Positions 1 to 9,152 of a stretch of 64,000 nt of DNA are shown piece after piece (position 1 is the stretch's first letter; each line of letters begins with the position of its first letter). Both the position numbers and the translations under genes were made by a program. The stretch is from NCBI RefSeq assembly GCF_025716875.1, contig NZ_JAOVZB010000001.1:496001-560000 (forward strand), written 5' to 3'. The notes below the pieces were generated by a model that ran no database searches, was not told the origin of the DNA, and saw only the letters and a program-made list of their open reading frames with translations. The DNA comes from Marinomonas sargassi. GTDB lineage: Bacteria > Pseudomonadota > Gammaproteobacteria > Pseudomonadales > Marinomonadaceae.

Positions 1-1
1 C

Positions 2-817
2 GTCGAAGACAGTAAAGGCACCTTTACTTTAGATTACGCACCAAAACGCATTGTGGTTTTAGAGTTCTCTTTTGCCGATGCCTTAGCCTCAGTTAATGTC
101 AGCCCAGTAGGCATTGCGGATGACAAAAAACCAACCCGCGTATTAAAAGAAGTTCGCGATATTATTGGTGAATGGACATCTGTCGGTACTCGTTCACAGC
201 CTAGCCTAGAAGTTATTTCTTCTTTAAAACCTGATCTAATTATTGCTGACATCAATCGTCATGAAGCAATCTATGAAGACCTAAAGAAAATTGCTCCCAC
301 TGTGATTTTGCAATCACGGGGTGAAACCTACCAAGACAACCTAAAATCTGCTGCTATTATCGGCAAGGTTTTAGGAAAAGAAGGCGAAATGCAACAACGT
401 CTGGCACAGCATAAAGACACCATGCAGCGCTTTGCCGAGCAACTGCCTAACGCAGTAGAAGTACAGTTTTCGATCGCTCGTAAAGACAACATGTACATTC
501 ATACGGCAGATTCTTACGCAGGTGGTGTCATCAGAGCACTTGGTTTAAGCAACCCTGAAATCACCAAAGGCGACAAGGCTAGCCGCAAAGTTGGTTTGGA
601 GCAATTACTCGCCATCAACCCTGAGCATTTGATTCTTGGGCCTTACAGCACACCCAATATAGTCGACACATGGAAAACAGAACCTTTATGGTCTGTCCTA
701 AAAGTCGCTCAAAACGGTAACTTACACGAAGTAGACGCTAATGTTTGGTCGCGCTGCCGAGGCATTATGGCCGCAGAACGCATCGCTCAAGATCTTGTCA
801 CGATTTTCCAAAAATAA
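2..817 (+). CDS. fecB: Ferric-citrate type periplasmic binding protein, 5' truncated by window edge
   Basis: Periplasmic receptor that delivers ferric dicitrate or a related Fe(III) chelate to the FecCD permease. The frame is already open at base 2 (VEDSKGTFTL), so signal peptide and start lie outside the window. The visible part aligns with E. coli FecB as I recall it: KRIVVLEFSFADAL near the N-terminus, SVGTRSQPSLE, then LKPDLIIAD. It ends 3 bp before fecC, so it is co-transcribed. A second copy of the same family follows fecE. The family is certain; the exact chelate is inferred. Confidence 0.88.
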   Translation, partial: VEDSKGTFTLDYAPKRIVVLEFSFADALASVNVSPVGIADDKKPTRVLKEVRDIIGEWTSVGTRSQPSLEVISSLKPDLIIADINRHEAIYEDLKKIAPTVILQSRGETYQDNLKSAAIIGKVLGKEGEMQQRLAQHKDTMQRFAEQLPNAVEVQFSIARKDNMYIHTADSYAGGVIRALGLSNPEITKGDKASRKVGLEQLLAINPEHLILGPYSTPNIVDTWKTEPLWSVLKVAQNGNLHEVDANVWSRCRGIMAAERIAQDLVTIFQK

Positions 818-820
818 TCT

Positions 821-1825
821 ATGTTGAACAGATTTAAAAAACAAAGCTACTTAGTACAATGCACGGCGCTCCTTGCTGTGCTTTGCCTGTTCATATGGTT
901 GTCTTTGTTCTCTTGGTCTATCGTCCCAGTGAGTGCTTCGCAGGCGATCACGGCACTCTTTCAAACGGATAAAAGCATTATTGCCCACAGCATAGTGTTG
1001 GATCTTCGTTTACCACGAGCACTTATCGCTTGTACCGTTGGTGCCTGTTTAGCCGTCGCCGGTGCCATTATGCAAGGCCTTACTCGTAACCCGCTGGCTT
1101 CGCCCTCCGTTTTGGGAGTCAACGCGGGAGCGGCATTAGGTATGGCGACGGTGACTATTCTGGCACCTTCCTTTGGTTTATTTGGTTCTTCTGTTGCCGC
1201 TATGCTCGGAGGTGCTGTCACATGGGCTCTGGTAATGGTACTCGGCTCCGCATGGCGTGGCGGAGAGCATGGCCGCTTAGTGTTAGCAGGTGTCGCCATT
1301 TCCGCTTTATGTGCCGCCTTCACAAAAGCCATCCTTATTTTGCATGAAGACCAAGCCTCTGCTGTACTCACTTGGTTAGCTGGAACCGTTGCTAATGCAC
1401 GTTGGGGGCATTGGCACCAACTCTGGCCCATGGCACTCATTGGTCTAGTAGGTGCTCAGCTTATTACTCCCACTCTCAACTTACTAAACCTCGGCGAAGA
1501 CAATGCTCGTAGCTTAGGTATTAAGCTAGGTTGGGCTCGAATACTTTGTAGTATTTTGGTTCTGATTCTTGTGGCCGCAGCCTTGAGTGTTGCAGGCTCT
1601 ATTGCCTTTATCGGCTTGCTGGTTCCTCATATGGCAAGGTCATTAGTCGGCCATGATCATCGTAAATTATTGCCCATATCCGCTATGTTAGGCGCTTTAT
1701 TACTATTGGCTGCCGATATCATCAGTCGCCCGATTATCTTCCCTTTAGAAACCCCTGCAGGTGCTATCTTGGCGCTGATTGGTGCACCCTTTTTCATTTA
1801 CATGGTGAGTAGGCGCAATCGATGA
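821..1825 (+). CDS. fecC: Ferric-citrate ABC transporter permease FecC
   Basis: One of two inner-membrane permease subunits (FecCD/BtuC family) that move the iron chelate into the cytoplasm. The protein has 334 aa, as in E. coli FecC, with roughly nine hydrophobic segments. Family motifs are visible: LRLPRALIA, GLTRNPLASPSVLGVNAGA, and FIGLLVPHMAR near the C-terminus, the loop that contacts the ATPase. Its stop overlaps the fecD start by an ATGA, indicating translational coupling. Order fecB-C-D-E matches the enteric operon. Confidence 0.9.
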   Translation: MLNRFKKQSYLVQCTALLAVLCLFIWLSLFSWSIVPVSASQAITALFQTDKSIIAHSIVLDLRLPRALIACTVGACLAVAGAIMQGLTRNPLASPSVLGVNAGAALGMATVTILAPSFGLFGSSVAAMLGGAVTWALVMVLGSAWRGGEHGRLVLAGVAISALCAAFTKAILILHEDQASAVLTWLAGTVANARWGHWHQLWPMALIGLVGAQLITPTLNLLNLGEDNARSLGIKLGWARILCSILVLILVAAALSVAGSIAFIGLLVPHMARSLVGHDHRKLLPISAMLGALLLLAADIISRPIIFPLETPAGAILALIGAPFFIYMVSRRNR

Positions 1826-2781
1826 AAACCTTACTTTCCTCTTTCTTATTAGCGTTACTCGTTGCCTTTATTGTCGCTCTTAGCCTGTCACTTGGTGCGG
1901 TCAGCTTATCCTTCGAGCAAATTCTCAGCGGCTTTGATGCCTCGTCCGAATTTTACTTCACCATTCATGAATACCGTTTACCCAGAAGTATATTGGCTAT
2001 TTTAGTGGGCGGTATGATGGCTCTATCTGGCGCCCTTGTTCAGGGAGTCATTCGTAACCCGTTAGCTTCTCCCGATGTACTAGGGGTAAGCCAAGGTGCT
2101 GGTCTGGCAGCCGTAATACTGATGACAATTTTTCCAAGCGTGTCTATTTTTTGGTTACCTTGGGCTGCATTATCGGGCGGTATTATTGCAGCACTCTTCC
2201 TATGGTTTTTGTGTGGTTCCCATAGTGGAGCGATAAAGCTCGCCATTACTGGTGTTGCCATGGCAGCGCTTTACTCCAGCGCAGTAGACTTTTTGATGCT
2301 GACCAAACCCTTAGAAGTGAACAACGCTTTACTGTGGTTAACAGGCAGTTTATGGGGCAGAGGCTGGAACCAAATTACTATGCTATTACCTTGGTTGGTT
2401 CTTATCCCGTTCGCTTTTAGTTTGGCAAAGCGACTTAACCTTATTGGCTTAGGTGATGACGTGGCCACCAGCCTAGGCACTTCCATTTCCATGACTCGCC
2501 TCTGGGCACTGACGATTGCCGTGGGCTTAACTGCGTCTTGTGTCTCCATTTGTGGGCCGATTGGTTTTCTTGGCTTAATTGCACCTCATTTGGCTCGACG
2601 TTTAGTGGGTGGACGACACCAAGTCTTATTACCTTGCACCATGCTCGTCGGCATGGTCATTTTGTTATTGGCCGATTTAGTGGCTCGTATTATTAACCCG
2701 CCTATTGAGCTGTCTGCTGGCATCATGACAGCCATCATAGGCGCACCGTATTTTCTTTGGCTGTTATTCAAGGTTAGATAG
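1822..2781 (+). CDS. fecD: Ferric-citrate ABC transporter permease FecD
   Basis: Second permease half, partner of FecC, 319 aa (E. coli FecD is about the same). It carries the paired motifs YRLPRSILAI, GVIRNPLASPDVLGVSQGA and FLGLIAPHLARRLVG. Many hydrophobic segments run over the whole length. It begins inside the last codons of fecC (ATGA overlap) and ends 13 bp before fecE. Together the two subunits form the heterodimeric channel; neither would work alone. Confidence 0.9.
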   Translation: MKTLLSSFLLALLVAFIVALSLSLGAVSLSFEQILSGFDASSEFYFTIHEYRLPRSILAILVGGMMALSGALVQGVIRNPLASPDVLGVSQGAGLAAVILMTIFPSVSIFWLPWAALSGGIIAALFLWFLCGSHSGAIKLAITGVAMAALYSSAVDFLMLTKPLEVNNALLWLTGSLWGRGWNQITMLLPWLVLIPFAFSLAKRLNLIGLGDDVATSLGTSISMTRLWALTIAVGLTASCVSICGPIGFLGLIAPHLARRLVGGRHQVLLPCTMLVGMVILLLADLVARIINPPIELSAGIMTAIIGAPYFLWLLFKVR

Positions 2782-2794
2782 TTAGGATCAAATT

Positions 2795-3562
2795 ATGTCA
2801 CTCAGTACCCATAACGTTTCTGTTGGCTACCATGGCCAAGCCATCGTCAAGAATGTCAGCCTAACCTTGCCGGAAGGAAAAATTATCGCCTTGCTAGGCC
2901 CTAACGGTTGTGGAAAGTCCACACTGCTTAAAGCCATGGCGCGTATTTTGACACCAATGGGTGGCGAGATTCACTGGCAAGGAAATAATTTACACAGCAC
3001 CCCATCCCAGTATTTAGCGACTCAACTTGCTTTGTTACCACAAACCCAACCTATCCCAGAAGGTATCAAGGTAAAAGATCTGGTTGCTTATGGCCGTAGT
3101 CCATACACAGGATTTTGGGGGAGACTAACCAAGGAAGACCACAAGATCATTCAACAGGCAATGGAGCAGGCCGGTGTTACTGAGCTGAGTGAACAGTTTG
3201 TGAGTGAGTTATCTGGAGGGCAAAGACAGCGCGTTTGGCTGGCCATGACACTGGCACAAGATACACCCTATTTATTACTCGATGAACCTACCACCTACAT
3301 GGATTTAAACCATCAGGTGGAGTTGATGAACCTGTTTAAAACACTAAACGAGGCAGGCAAAACCATCATCACAGTACTGCATGATATTAACCAAGCCGCT
3401 CGCTACTGCAACCACCTTGTGGTCATGAAGGCAGGAGAAATTATCACCCAAGGTGAGCCTGAGTCCGTATTAACAAAAGAGCTATTAGAGTCCGTCTTTT
3501 CTGTTACGGCACAAATCCATACCGACCCAGTAGCCCATACACCCATGTGTATCGTCGAATAA
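2795..3562 (+). CDS. fecE: Ferric-citrate ABC transporter ATP-binding protein FecE
   Basis: Cytoplasmic ATPase that powers the FecCD channel. The 255 aa match the usual FecE length. Walker A GPNGCGKST is at about residues 35-43, the ABC signature LSGGQRQR near 140, Walker B LLLDEP about 20 residues later, and the switch histidine in TVLHDINQAARYC. It lies 13 bp after fecD and 44 bp before the second binding protein, so all five genes probably form one transcript. Confidence 0.9.
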   Translation: MSLSTHNVSVGYHGQAIVKNVSLTLPEGKIIALLGPNGCGKSTLLKAMARILTPMGGEIHWQGNNLHSTPSQYLATQLALLPQTQPIPEGIKVKDLVAYGRSPYTGFWGRLTKEDHKIIQQAMEQAGVTELSEQFVSELSGGQRQRVWLAMTLAQDTPYLLLDEPTTYMDLNHQVELMNLFKTLNEAGKTIITVLHDINQAARYCNHLVVMKAGEIITQGEPESVLTKELLESVFSVTAQIHTDPVAHTPMCIVE

Positions 3563-3606
3563 CAACGCAATATAAAAAATAGAATAGGTCACTTTAGGTA
3601 CACAAG

Positions 3607-4503
3607 ATGAAGAATGTATTAAAACACTTAACCATATTACTGCTCGTTTGCTTCTCCGCTTTTAGCCATGCGATTACCATAAAAGACAGTAAAGGCAGCT
3701 TCACGATAAAGGAAACACCAAAGCGTATTGTTGTCTTGGAGTATTCATTTGTCGACGCTTTAGCCATAGTGGGCATAAGCCCAGTAGGCATAGCAGACGA
3801 TAAAGACAAAGAACGAATCATAAAACCAATACGAGATATAATAGACGATTGGCAGTCAGTAGGTACTCGCTCACAACCTAGCCTCGAAACAATATCTTCA
3901 TTAAAACCTGACCTTATCATTGCCGATATGGATAGGCATGAAGGTATTTATAAAGACCTTCAGAAAATCGCCCCAACCCTGATTTTGCCTTCTCGCCGTG
4001 AAACCTACACAAGACTCTTAGAAGCCTCAGCCATCATCGGCAAAGTAGTAAACAAAGACCAAGAGATGCAGACACGCCTTGCTCAACACAAAAACACTAT
4101 GGCGGAATATGCCCAGCAATTACCAAAAGGAATTGAAGTACAGTTTGGCATCGCTCTCGAAAACTATATTTCACTGCACCCTGGAAAGTCTTACTCAGGC
4201 ACGGTTATTCAAGCACTAGGGATGATGACTCCGGATAGTATAAAAGACCAAAAAGCATCGGTTCGATCTGGACTGGAACAGCTGTTATCCATTAATCCGA
4301 AGCACTTCATTATTGGTCAATACAATGACAACAACATACTGAAAGTGTGGCAAAACGAGTTTTTGTGGAATTTGTTATCTGCGGTGAAGAGCAAGCAAAT
4401 TTACTTTATGGATGACCCAAATGTTTGGTCTAGAGCACGAGGCATTATTGCTGCAGAAATCATTGCTCAAGATTTAATACGACTACTCAATCAGCCAAAA
4501 TAA
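3607..4503 (+). CDS. fecB: Second FecB-like iron-chelate binding protein
   Basis: Full-length paralogue of the first gene, 298 aa, with a signal peptide of about 22 residues ending FSAFSHA. It shares long blocks with the first copy (KRIVVLEYSF, SPVGIADD, VGTRSQPSLE, SSLKPDLIIAD, NVWSRARGI), so a tandem duplication around the transporter is the simplest origin. The two differ most in the C-terminal lobe, for example around the LHPGKSYSG segment, so they may bind different chelates while sharing FecCDE. The start ATG follows a weak purine stretch. A strong hairpin follows. Confidence 0.85.
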   Translation: MKNVLKHLTILLLVCFSAFSHAITIKDSKGSFTIKETPKRIVVLEYSFVDALAIVGISPVGIADDKDKERIIKPIRDIIDDWQSVGTRSQPSLETISSLKPDLIIADMDRHEGIYKDLQKIAPTLILPSRRETYTRLLEASAIIGKVVNKDQEMQTRLAQHKNTMAEYAQQLPKGIEVQFGIALENYISLHPGKSYSGTVIQALGMMTPDSIKDQKASVRSGLEQLLSINPKHFIIGQYNDNNILKVWQNEFLWNLLSAVKSKQIYFMDDPNVWSRARGIIAAEIIAQDLIRLLNQPK

Positions 4504-4528
4504 CATAGCAAAACAGCCCTCCAATAAA

Positions 4529-4561
4529 GCAGTGGAGCCGACCTTATTAAGGCTCCACTGC
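4529..4561 (+). terminator. Hairpin after the fec cluster
   Basis: Perfect 11 bp stem GCAGTGGAGCC/GGCTCCACTGC around an 11-base loop, 25 bp after the second fecB. The 3' side has only a weak T-rich tail, so termination efficiency is uncertain. Confidence 0.55.
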
Positions 4562-4648
4562 ATCAAACTTTAATAAAATCATTATGCTGTGGAACGGAGT
4601 TTGCTTAGTATTAGCCATAACTCAACACCATGATGGACAGGAACCCAC

Positions 4649-5257
4649 ATGCATATTTGTATTTTAACCTTCGAAGAGTTCAACGAACTCGATTCTATGA
4701 TTGCCCTTGGTATTCTCAATCGAATTAAAAAGCCAAACTGGAAGGTCTCTATTGCCTGCCCTACTCAGTCTGTCACTTCCATGAATGGTTTAACCATTCA
4801 ATCACAAGCCACTTTAGAAGAAGCCAATCAAGCGGATGCTGTACTCATCGGCAGTGGTATGAAAACTCGCCATATCGTCGAAGATCCAAGCATTATGCAA
4901 CGAATAAAATTAGATCCGAGCCGTCAGCTGTTAGGTGCCCAATGCTCAGGGACACTCATGCTCGCAAAATTAGGCTTATTAAAGAATATCCCAGCCTGTA
5001 CTGACTTGACCACGACACCTTGGGTAAAAGAGGCTGGAGTCAATGTGCTTAATCAAGCCTTTTACGCTGAGGGCAATATTGCCACATCTGGCGGCTGCCT
5101 TGCTTCTAGCTATTTAGCGGCATGGTTAATTGCTCGGTTAGAAGGCATTGAAGAAGCGAAGAGCGCTATCCATTACGTTGCGCCCGTTGGTGAAAAAGAA
5201 ACTTACGTAGAGCAAGCGATAAAAAACATCCTATGTGACCCAGCTCTTCGGTACTAA
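4649..5257 (+). CDS. DJ-1/PfpI family (class I glutamine amidotransferase-like) protein
   Basis: A 202 aa protein with the DJ-1/PfpI fold. The conserved nucleophile elbow is visible as GAQCSG with Cys99, and an upstream ADAVLIGSG strand-loop is typical. The C-terminal half contains ATSGGCLAS, also usual in AraC-associated members. No DNA-binding domain is fused. Members act as glyoxalases, deglycases, chaperones or isonitrile hydratases, and the sequence alone does not choose between them. It stands alone, convergent with the next gene 3 bp away. Confidence 0.75.
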   Translation: MHICILTFEEFNELDSMIALGILNRIKKPNWKVSIACPTQSVTSMNGLTIQSQATLEEANQADAVLIGSGMKTRHIVEDPSIMQRIKLDPSRQLLGAQCSGTLMLAKLGLLKNIPACTDLTTTPWVKEAGVNVLNQAFYAEGNIATSGGCLASSYLAAWLIARLEGIEEAKSAIHYVAPVGEKETYVEQAIKNILCDPALRY

Positions 5258-5260
5258 AAT

Positions 5261-5812
5261 TTATGACAATAGCGCCATAGCCTCTTCCACGGAAATCACC
5301 TCCGCATATTCACCCTGTAAGTTAGCGAGTGACATGGCATGAACCTCTTGTGCTGTGCGTTCTTGTCCATCAAAGTCCTGTTTTGCAAATGCAAAGCAGC
5401 CACTTTCAACCACATAGGTAGAGAAGCCTAAATTACCTGAACTTCGCACGGTAGACTCTACCGAGTTATTGGTACTTACACCGACAATGACAACCGCTTC
5501 ACTCTTTTGCTCTTTAAGCCAATCCGCTAGATCCGAATATGTGAAAGCATCAGGAACGGATTTCACGACACACTTTTCATGCTCTAGAGGTAAAAATGCC
5601 GTTTGAACTAGCACCCCTTCTTGGTTAGGCCAAAATAGAGAATCGGGCTCGGTAGAATGATGATGCACATGCACCACCTTGCCATGGTGAGCACGCCAAT
5701 GGACTAATAACGCGGCAATATTAGCTTCTGCTTCTGGGTTATTACGATCACCAGCCTGAGGCCACGACATGCCTTGCTGCATATCTATAATCATCAATAT
5801 CGCGTTTTTCAT
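5261..5812 (-). CDS. Isochorismatase-fold cysteine hydrolase family protein with Cys to Ser change
   Basis: A 183 aa member of the isochorismatase/nicotinamidase superfamily. The general base Asp10 (IIDMQQ) and Lys84 are in place. The usual nucleophile position in the motif GVxTNxCVxxT reads GVSTNNSVEST, so it is Ser117 instead of Cys; the codon is TCG. The protein may be inactive as a thiol hydrolase or use another chemistry, as isochorismatase proper does not need the Cys. Substrate unknown. A cis-peptide-like GVST turn is kept. It is followed 21 bp upstream by a small membrane protein gene on the same strand. Confidence 0.72.
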   Translation of the reverse strand: MKNAILMIIDMQQGMSWPQAGDRNNPEAEANIAALLVHWRAHHGKVVHVHHHSTEPDSLFWPNQEGVLVQTAFLPLEHEKCVVKSVPDAFTYSDLADWLKEQKSEAVVIVGVSTNNSVESTVRSSGNLGFSTYVVESGCFAFAKQDFDGQERTAQEVHAMSLANLQGEYAEVISVEEAMALLS

Positions 5813-5833
5813 AAGTGTTTTGATAAGTCCATT

Positions 5834-6241
5834 TTAATCCACTGTTTTTGAGGTTTTATCCACATTTAGCTCTTTTTCGAGTATTTGTTCGGTCATCATT
5901 AACTTTGCTTTGAGGCGACGCATTTGCATTATGAGCACCACCAGACCAATCAGTAGAATAAAGGTCATCACCGCAAAGAAGTCCACTACAGAGCGCAAGC
6001 TGATGACACTTTTTTCCATACTGTAGTAGTCATCTAGATTGGCTTTGGATAATTGCAGAATCGCCACACTGCGCTCCAACTCAAACAAGGTTTGGGCTAC
6101 ATCTTTATCTTGCTTTACTTCCTCTACCGTTTCTACAGCGGGGTTTTCGTTATCAACCGATTCATTGGCAATCGATTCATTCGAAAACAAGCCAGTAGAA
6201 AATAGACCTATGCATAGACACAACAAGCATCTTACTAACAT
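5834..6241 (-). CDS. Unrecognised exported or membrane protein with coiled coil
   Basis: I do not recognise this 135 aa protein. It starts with a hydrophobic signal-like segment (about residues 1-20), then a short acidic region with NES repeats (SNES, ANES, DNEN), a helical stretch (about 45-80) with heptad-like leucines, and a transmembrane segment near 86-106 followed by a basic MRRLKAKL stretch. This predicts a periplasmic coiled coil with a short cytoplasmic tail. It sits 21 bp upstream of the isochorismatase-fold gene and may be co-transcribed with it. Confidence 0.6.
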   Translation of the reverse strand: MLVRCLLCLCIGLFSTGLFSNESIANESVDNENPAVETVEEVKQDKDVAQTLFELERSVAILQLSKANLDDYYSMEKSVISLRSVVDFFAVMTFILLIGLVVLIMQMRRLKAKLMMTEQILEKELNVDKTSKTVD

Positions 6242-6294
6242 GAACTTCTCCTATAACAGAAAATAACTCATCCTTGAGATGCGTGAATACTTTC

Positions 6295-6828
6295 CTAAAA
6301 TGATTCACTTATAGATTGATGGAATTGGCTCAAACCATCCGATAATAACCTAACTATCTCTTCATCATTTCTAATGCTAACCATATCCAAACCACTGCCT
6401 AACAACGGAACAGTAACATGCGCGTTTTTGATTAAACGTCCCGACATGGTTTTAAGTATTTCCTTTAACGCGTCTTGCGCATGGGTCGCTCTGGGCGAGG
6501 TGTTGATAAGCATAATTGGCTTATCAACAAATTCCTCACCGCTTACTAGCCAATCCAATGCATTTTTCATCACTCCAGTGACGCCATGGGCATATTCAGG
6601 GCTAGCAATAATCAAACCATGGGAGGATTGCAGATTTCGCTTTAAACTCTCTACCGATTCAATAGACTCATCTTCTCGATCTGGATTAAAAAGTGGGAGT
6701 TTCCCTAAAGAAAACTGGGTAATTTCTATATAATCAGGCGCTAAGCTCTGTAATGTTTGTATAGCTGCGGTGTTAAGAGAATGCCTCCTCAAGCTTCCCG
6801 AGAGAGCTAATACACGTATTTTATCCAT
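6295..6828 (-). CDS. NADPH-dependent FMN reductase family protein
   Basis: Flavodoxin-like reductase of 177 aa. The phosphate-binding loop LSGSLRRHSLN is at residues 9-19, and the family motif SPEYAHGVTGVMKNALDW lies near residue 76. Members transfer electrons from NAD(P)H to FMN, quinones, chromate or azo dyes. The true substrate is not visible. It stands alone, divergent from the LysE exporter gene with about 120 bp between them, where both promoters should lie. Confidence 0.82.
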   Translation of the reverse strand: MDKIRVLALSGSLRRHSLNTAAIQTLQSLAPDYIEITQFSLGKLPLFNPDREDESIESVESLKRNLQSSHGLIIASPEYAHGVTGVMKNALDWLVSGEEFVDKPIMLINTSPRATHAQDALKEILKTMSGRLIKNAHVTVPLLGSGLDMVSIRNDEEIVRLLSDGLSQFHQSISESF

Positions 6829-6948
6829 AACCCTATTTCTTCCTTTCTCTTTATTTCATCAAAACCAGCGAGAGGTCAATTTTGTTCAATATCCAAATGA
6901 CTTAAATACGGATACTACACCCTCTTCCAATATAAAAGAGTATCCATC

Positions 6949-7539
6949 ATGTCCTTTTCGCTACTAATTTCCATGTTTATTTTTGCCCTCGCCGCTTCTC
7001 TCTCACCCGGCCCTGTGAATTTACTGTCGTTAAGCAGTAGTGCGACCCATGGACTAAAGACAGGGCTAATTTTTATCACTGGGGCAACTTTGGGCTTTAT
7101 TCTACTCTTTGTGTTGATTGGCTTTGGACTACATTATTTTATCGACGCGCTACCTTGGATTACTCAGCTACTACAATGGTTGGGCATTTCCTTTTTGTTG
7201 TACCTAAGCTACCAGCTATTCAAAGACTCGGGCGAATTAAGTAATCATGCTAGCCAAAACGCACCGAGCTTTATGACAGGGGCAATTATGCAGTGGCTTA
7301 ACCCAAAAGCATGGCTGGCTTCTGTCTCTGGCATTAGCACTTATATCCCCCAATCTACAGTAAAAGAAGTGGCTGTTTTCGCATGGATATACCTGCCTAC
7401 TTGCTGGCTGTCTCTCGCTGTCTGGGTAATCATGGGCGGAGTGCTAGGTCAGTACATCCAAAGCCCTAGCAAGGTCAGATTACTTAACCGCACCTTGGCA
7501 CTTATGTTGGCAGGCAGTTGTTTTATGCTCGTTCTCTAA
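6949..7539 (+). CDS. LysE/RhtB family amino-acid exporter
   Basis: Inner-membrane exporter of amino acids or related metabolites, 196 aa with about six hydrophobic segments. The N-terminal family motif SLSPGPVNLLSL and the mid-protein WLNPKAWL are present. It converges on an AraC-type regulator 14 bp away. LysE exporters are often encoded beside AraC or LysR regulators, so that gene is a candidate regulator; this is inference. Confidence 0.85.
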   Translation: MSFSLLISMFIFALAASLSPGPVNLLSLSSSATHGLKTGLIFITGATLGFILLFVLIGFGLHYFIDALPWITQLLQWLGISFLLYLSYQLFKDSGELSNHASQNAPSFMTGAIMQWLNPKAWLASVSGISTYIPQSTVKEVAVFAWIYLPTCWLSLAVWVIMGGVLGQYIQSPSKVRLLNRTLALMLAGSCFMLVL

Positions 7540-7553
7540 AACGGCTGGTTTCG

Positions 7554-8399
7554 TTATGAAACAGAACAACGGTATTGATGGGGAGTCGCTGCTACGCGCT
7601 TTTTGAATACTCGCTGAAAGTGGGCTTGGTCACTAAAGCCTACTGCCTGAGCAACTTCTGCAATACCTTGCCCTTCTTTCAAGGCATGTTGCCCTAGTTG
7701 TACTCGTTTATTAAGGCGATAAGCGTGGGGCGTCATATTAAAGTGACGTTTAAAGGCACGTACAAAATACGCCGTACTAAAGCCAAACTTTGCGCTTATC
7801 ACCTCGATAGGCGTGTCTTCTAAGCAAAATAGATTCAGATAGTCAGCAACCTCGTATAGTTTATTGTTAGGCAACAAGGTATTTGGAAACAACTGCACTG
7901 GCGTACCATCAACTTTATTTAGATATTTAAATAGGCCAACAAAGTAACCGACTAAGGCATTCTGTTTCTCTTCCGAGCTGTATTCTACCGACATCAGGTA
8001 TTCGCATAGCGCCACAAACTCTTCGTAGAATGCTGTCGATAAGAGGGTATCCGTTCTAGTGTCCTGCCATGATGAACTGGCTCTAATACCATAATCTAAC
8101 AGGCACTGCGCTAGCCACTCTTTGTCTAGGTGCATCATGTAATAGGCCCAAGGGGAGTCATGACAAGGGTTACAGGCGTGAACCACGTTAGGGTTCATCA
8201 TCACCAAGTTCCCTCGTTCGACCTGATGCAATCTGTCTGCACAAAGAAACTCACTTTGCCCTTCTAAGATCGCGCCTATAGACCACTCTTCATGGGAATG
8301 GGGGGAATAGGAGACATCTCGGCCATCCAGTACTTGGCGAAGTTCAACAAAGTCTAATTTTGGGTCTCGCCAGAAAATGGGGTGAGTTGAAGGTGTCAT
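7554..8399 (-). CDS. AraC family transcriptional regulator with cupin sensor domain
   Basis: A 281 aa regulator. The N-terminal half is a cupin-like ligand domain (SPHSHEEWSIGAILEG near residues 32-47 and a following MNPNVVHACNP). The C-terminal third has the double helix-turn-helix of AraC proteins: IEVISAKFGFSTAYFVRAFKR, and IAEVAQAVGFSDQAHFQRVFKK with the usual TPHQYR ending. It faces the LysE exporter gene tail to tail, the likely target by association. Confidence 0.85.
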   Translation of the reverse strand: MTPSTHPIFWRDPKLDFVELRQVLDGRDVSYSPHSHEEWSIGAILEGQSEFLCADRLHQVERGNLVMMNPNVVHACNPCHDSPWAYYMMHLDKEWLAQCLLDYGIRASSSWQDTRTDTLLSTAFYEEFVALCEYLMSVEYSSEEKQNALVGYFVGLFKYLNKVDGTPVQLFPNTLLPNNKLYEVADYLNLFCLEDTPIEVISAKFGFSTAYFVRAFKRHFNMTPHAYRLNKRVQLGQHALKEGQGIAEVAQAVGFSDQAHFQRVFKKRVAATPHQYRCSVS

Positions 8400-8456
8400 A
8401 ACAAAGCTCCTAAAAGACTATCTTCCATGATGACCTTTTTAGCACTAATGCGAACA

Positions 8457-9098
8457 CTAAGGCTTAATAAGTTGATTGGCGATAGCGTATTTTACCAAGC
8501 CAGCCGCTGTGTGGATATTCAATTTATTCTTGATGTTCTGCCTATGTGTTTCCACGGTTCGGACACTGATATCCAGCTTCAGTGCGATTTCTTTATTGGA
8601 CAACCCCATGGCTACTTCGGATAGCACAGCAATTTCTCGCTTGGTGAGTTCTTCTGTTTTTTCTTCTTGGTTTACCTGAGCAAACAAAGCATCGGATGCA
8701 CCTGAACTAAAGTAAGTGCCACCTTGATGAACCGTATTAATGGCCTGTACTAACTCTTCAGAAGAGACGTCTTTCAATACATAGCCATTCGCACCTGATT
8801 GAATTAACGACAGAATATATTCTTTCTCATAGTGCATACTGAGCATGAGAATCTTCACATCCGGCTGTTCTATTTTAAAACGCTTAGTCGCTTCTAGGCC
8901 GTTTAAGATTGGCATGGAAACATCCATTAAAACCAAATCTGGCGATAACGTTTTCGACACTTCTAGTGCTTCTAAACCATTCGAAGCCGTGCCTATTATT
9001 TCGATATTATCTTCCAGTTCTAGACGTGCTTTTAAGCCGTCTAAAACCAGCATATGGTCATCCACTAAGAGGACTCGTAAAGCAGCTTGTACCGTCAT
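8457..9098 (-). CDS. NarL/LuxR-type response regulator
   Basis: A 213 aa response regulator. The receiver domain carries DD at residues 13-14, phosphoacceptor Asp59 in LVLMDVSMP, and the Lys in GYVLKDVS. The C-terminal LuxR helix-turn-helix is clear: LTKREIAVLSEVAMGLSNKEIA followed by SVRTVETHRQNIKNKL. The gene lies 54 bp after the sensor kinase, so the two form a cognate pair. Its targets may include the TRAP operon upstream; the sequence shows only proximity. Confidence 0.88.
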   Translation of the reverse strand: MTVQAALRVLLVDDHMLVLDGLKARLELEDNIEIIGTASNGLEALEVSKTLSPDLVLMDVSMPILNGLEATKRFKIEQPDVKILMLSMHYEKEYILSLIQSGANGYVLKDVSSEELVQAINTVHQGGTYFSSGASDALFAQVNQEEKTEELTKREIAVLSEVAMGLSNKEIALKLDISVRTVETHRQNIKNKLNIHTAAGLVKYAIANQLIKP

Positions 9099-9152
9099 AT
9101 TGTGTTCTCTTTTTTTATTGTTATGCGATGATGTAAGATCAACATATTAACT

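Noticed and set aside
961-1440. Long open frame antisense to fecC
   Set aside because: Composition is that of a mirrored coding frame, no ribosome site, and it is fully opposite a strong gene.
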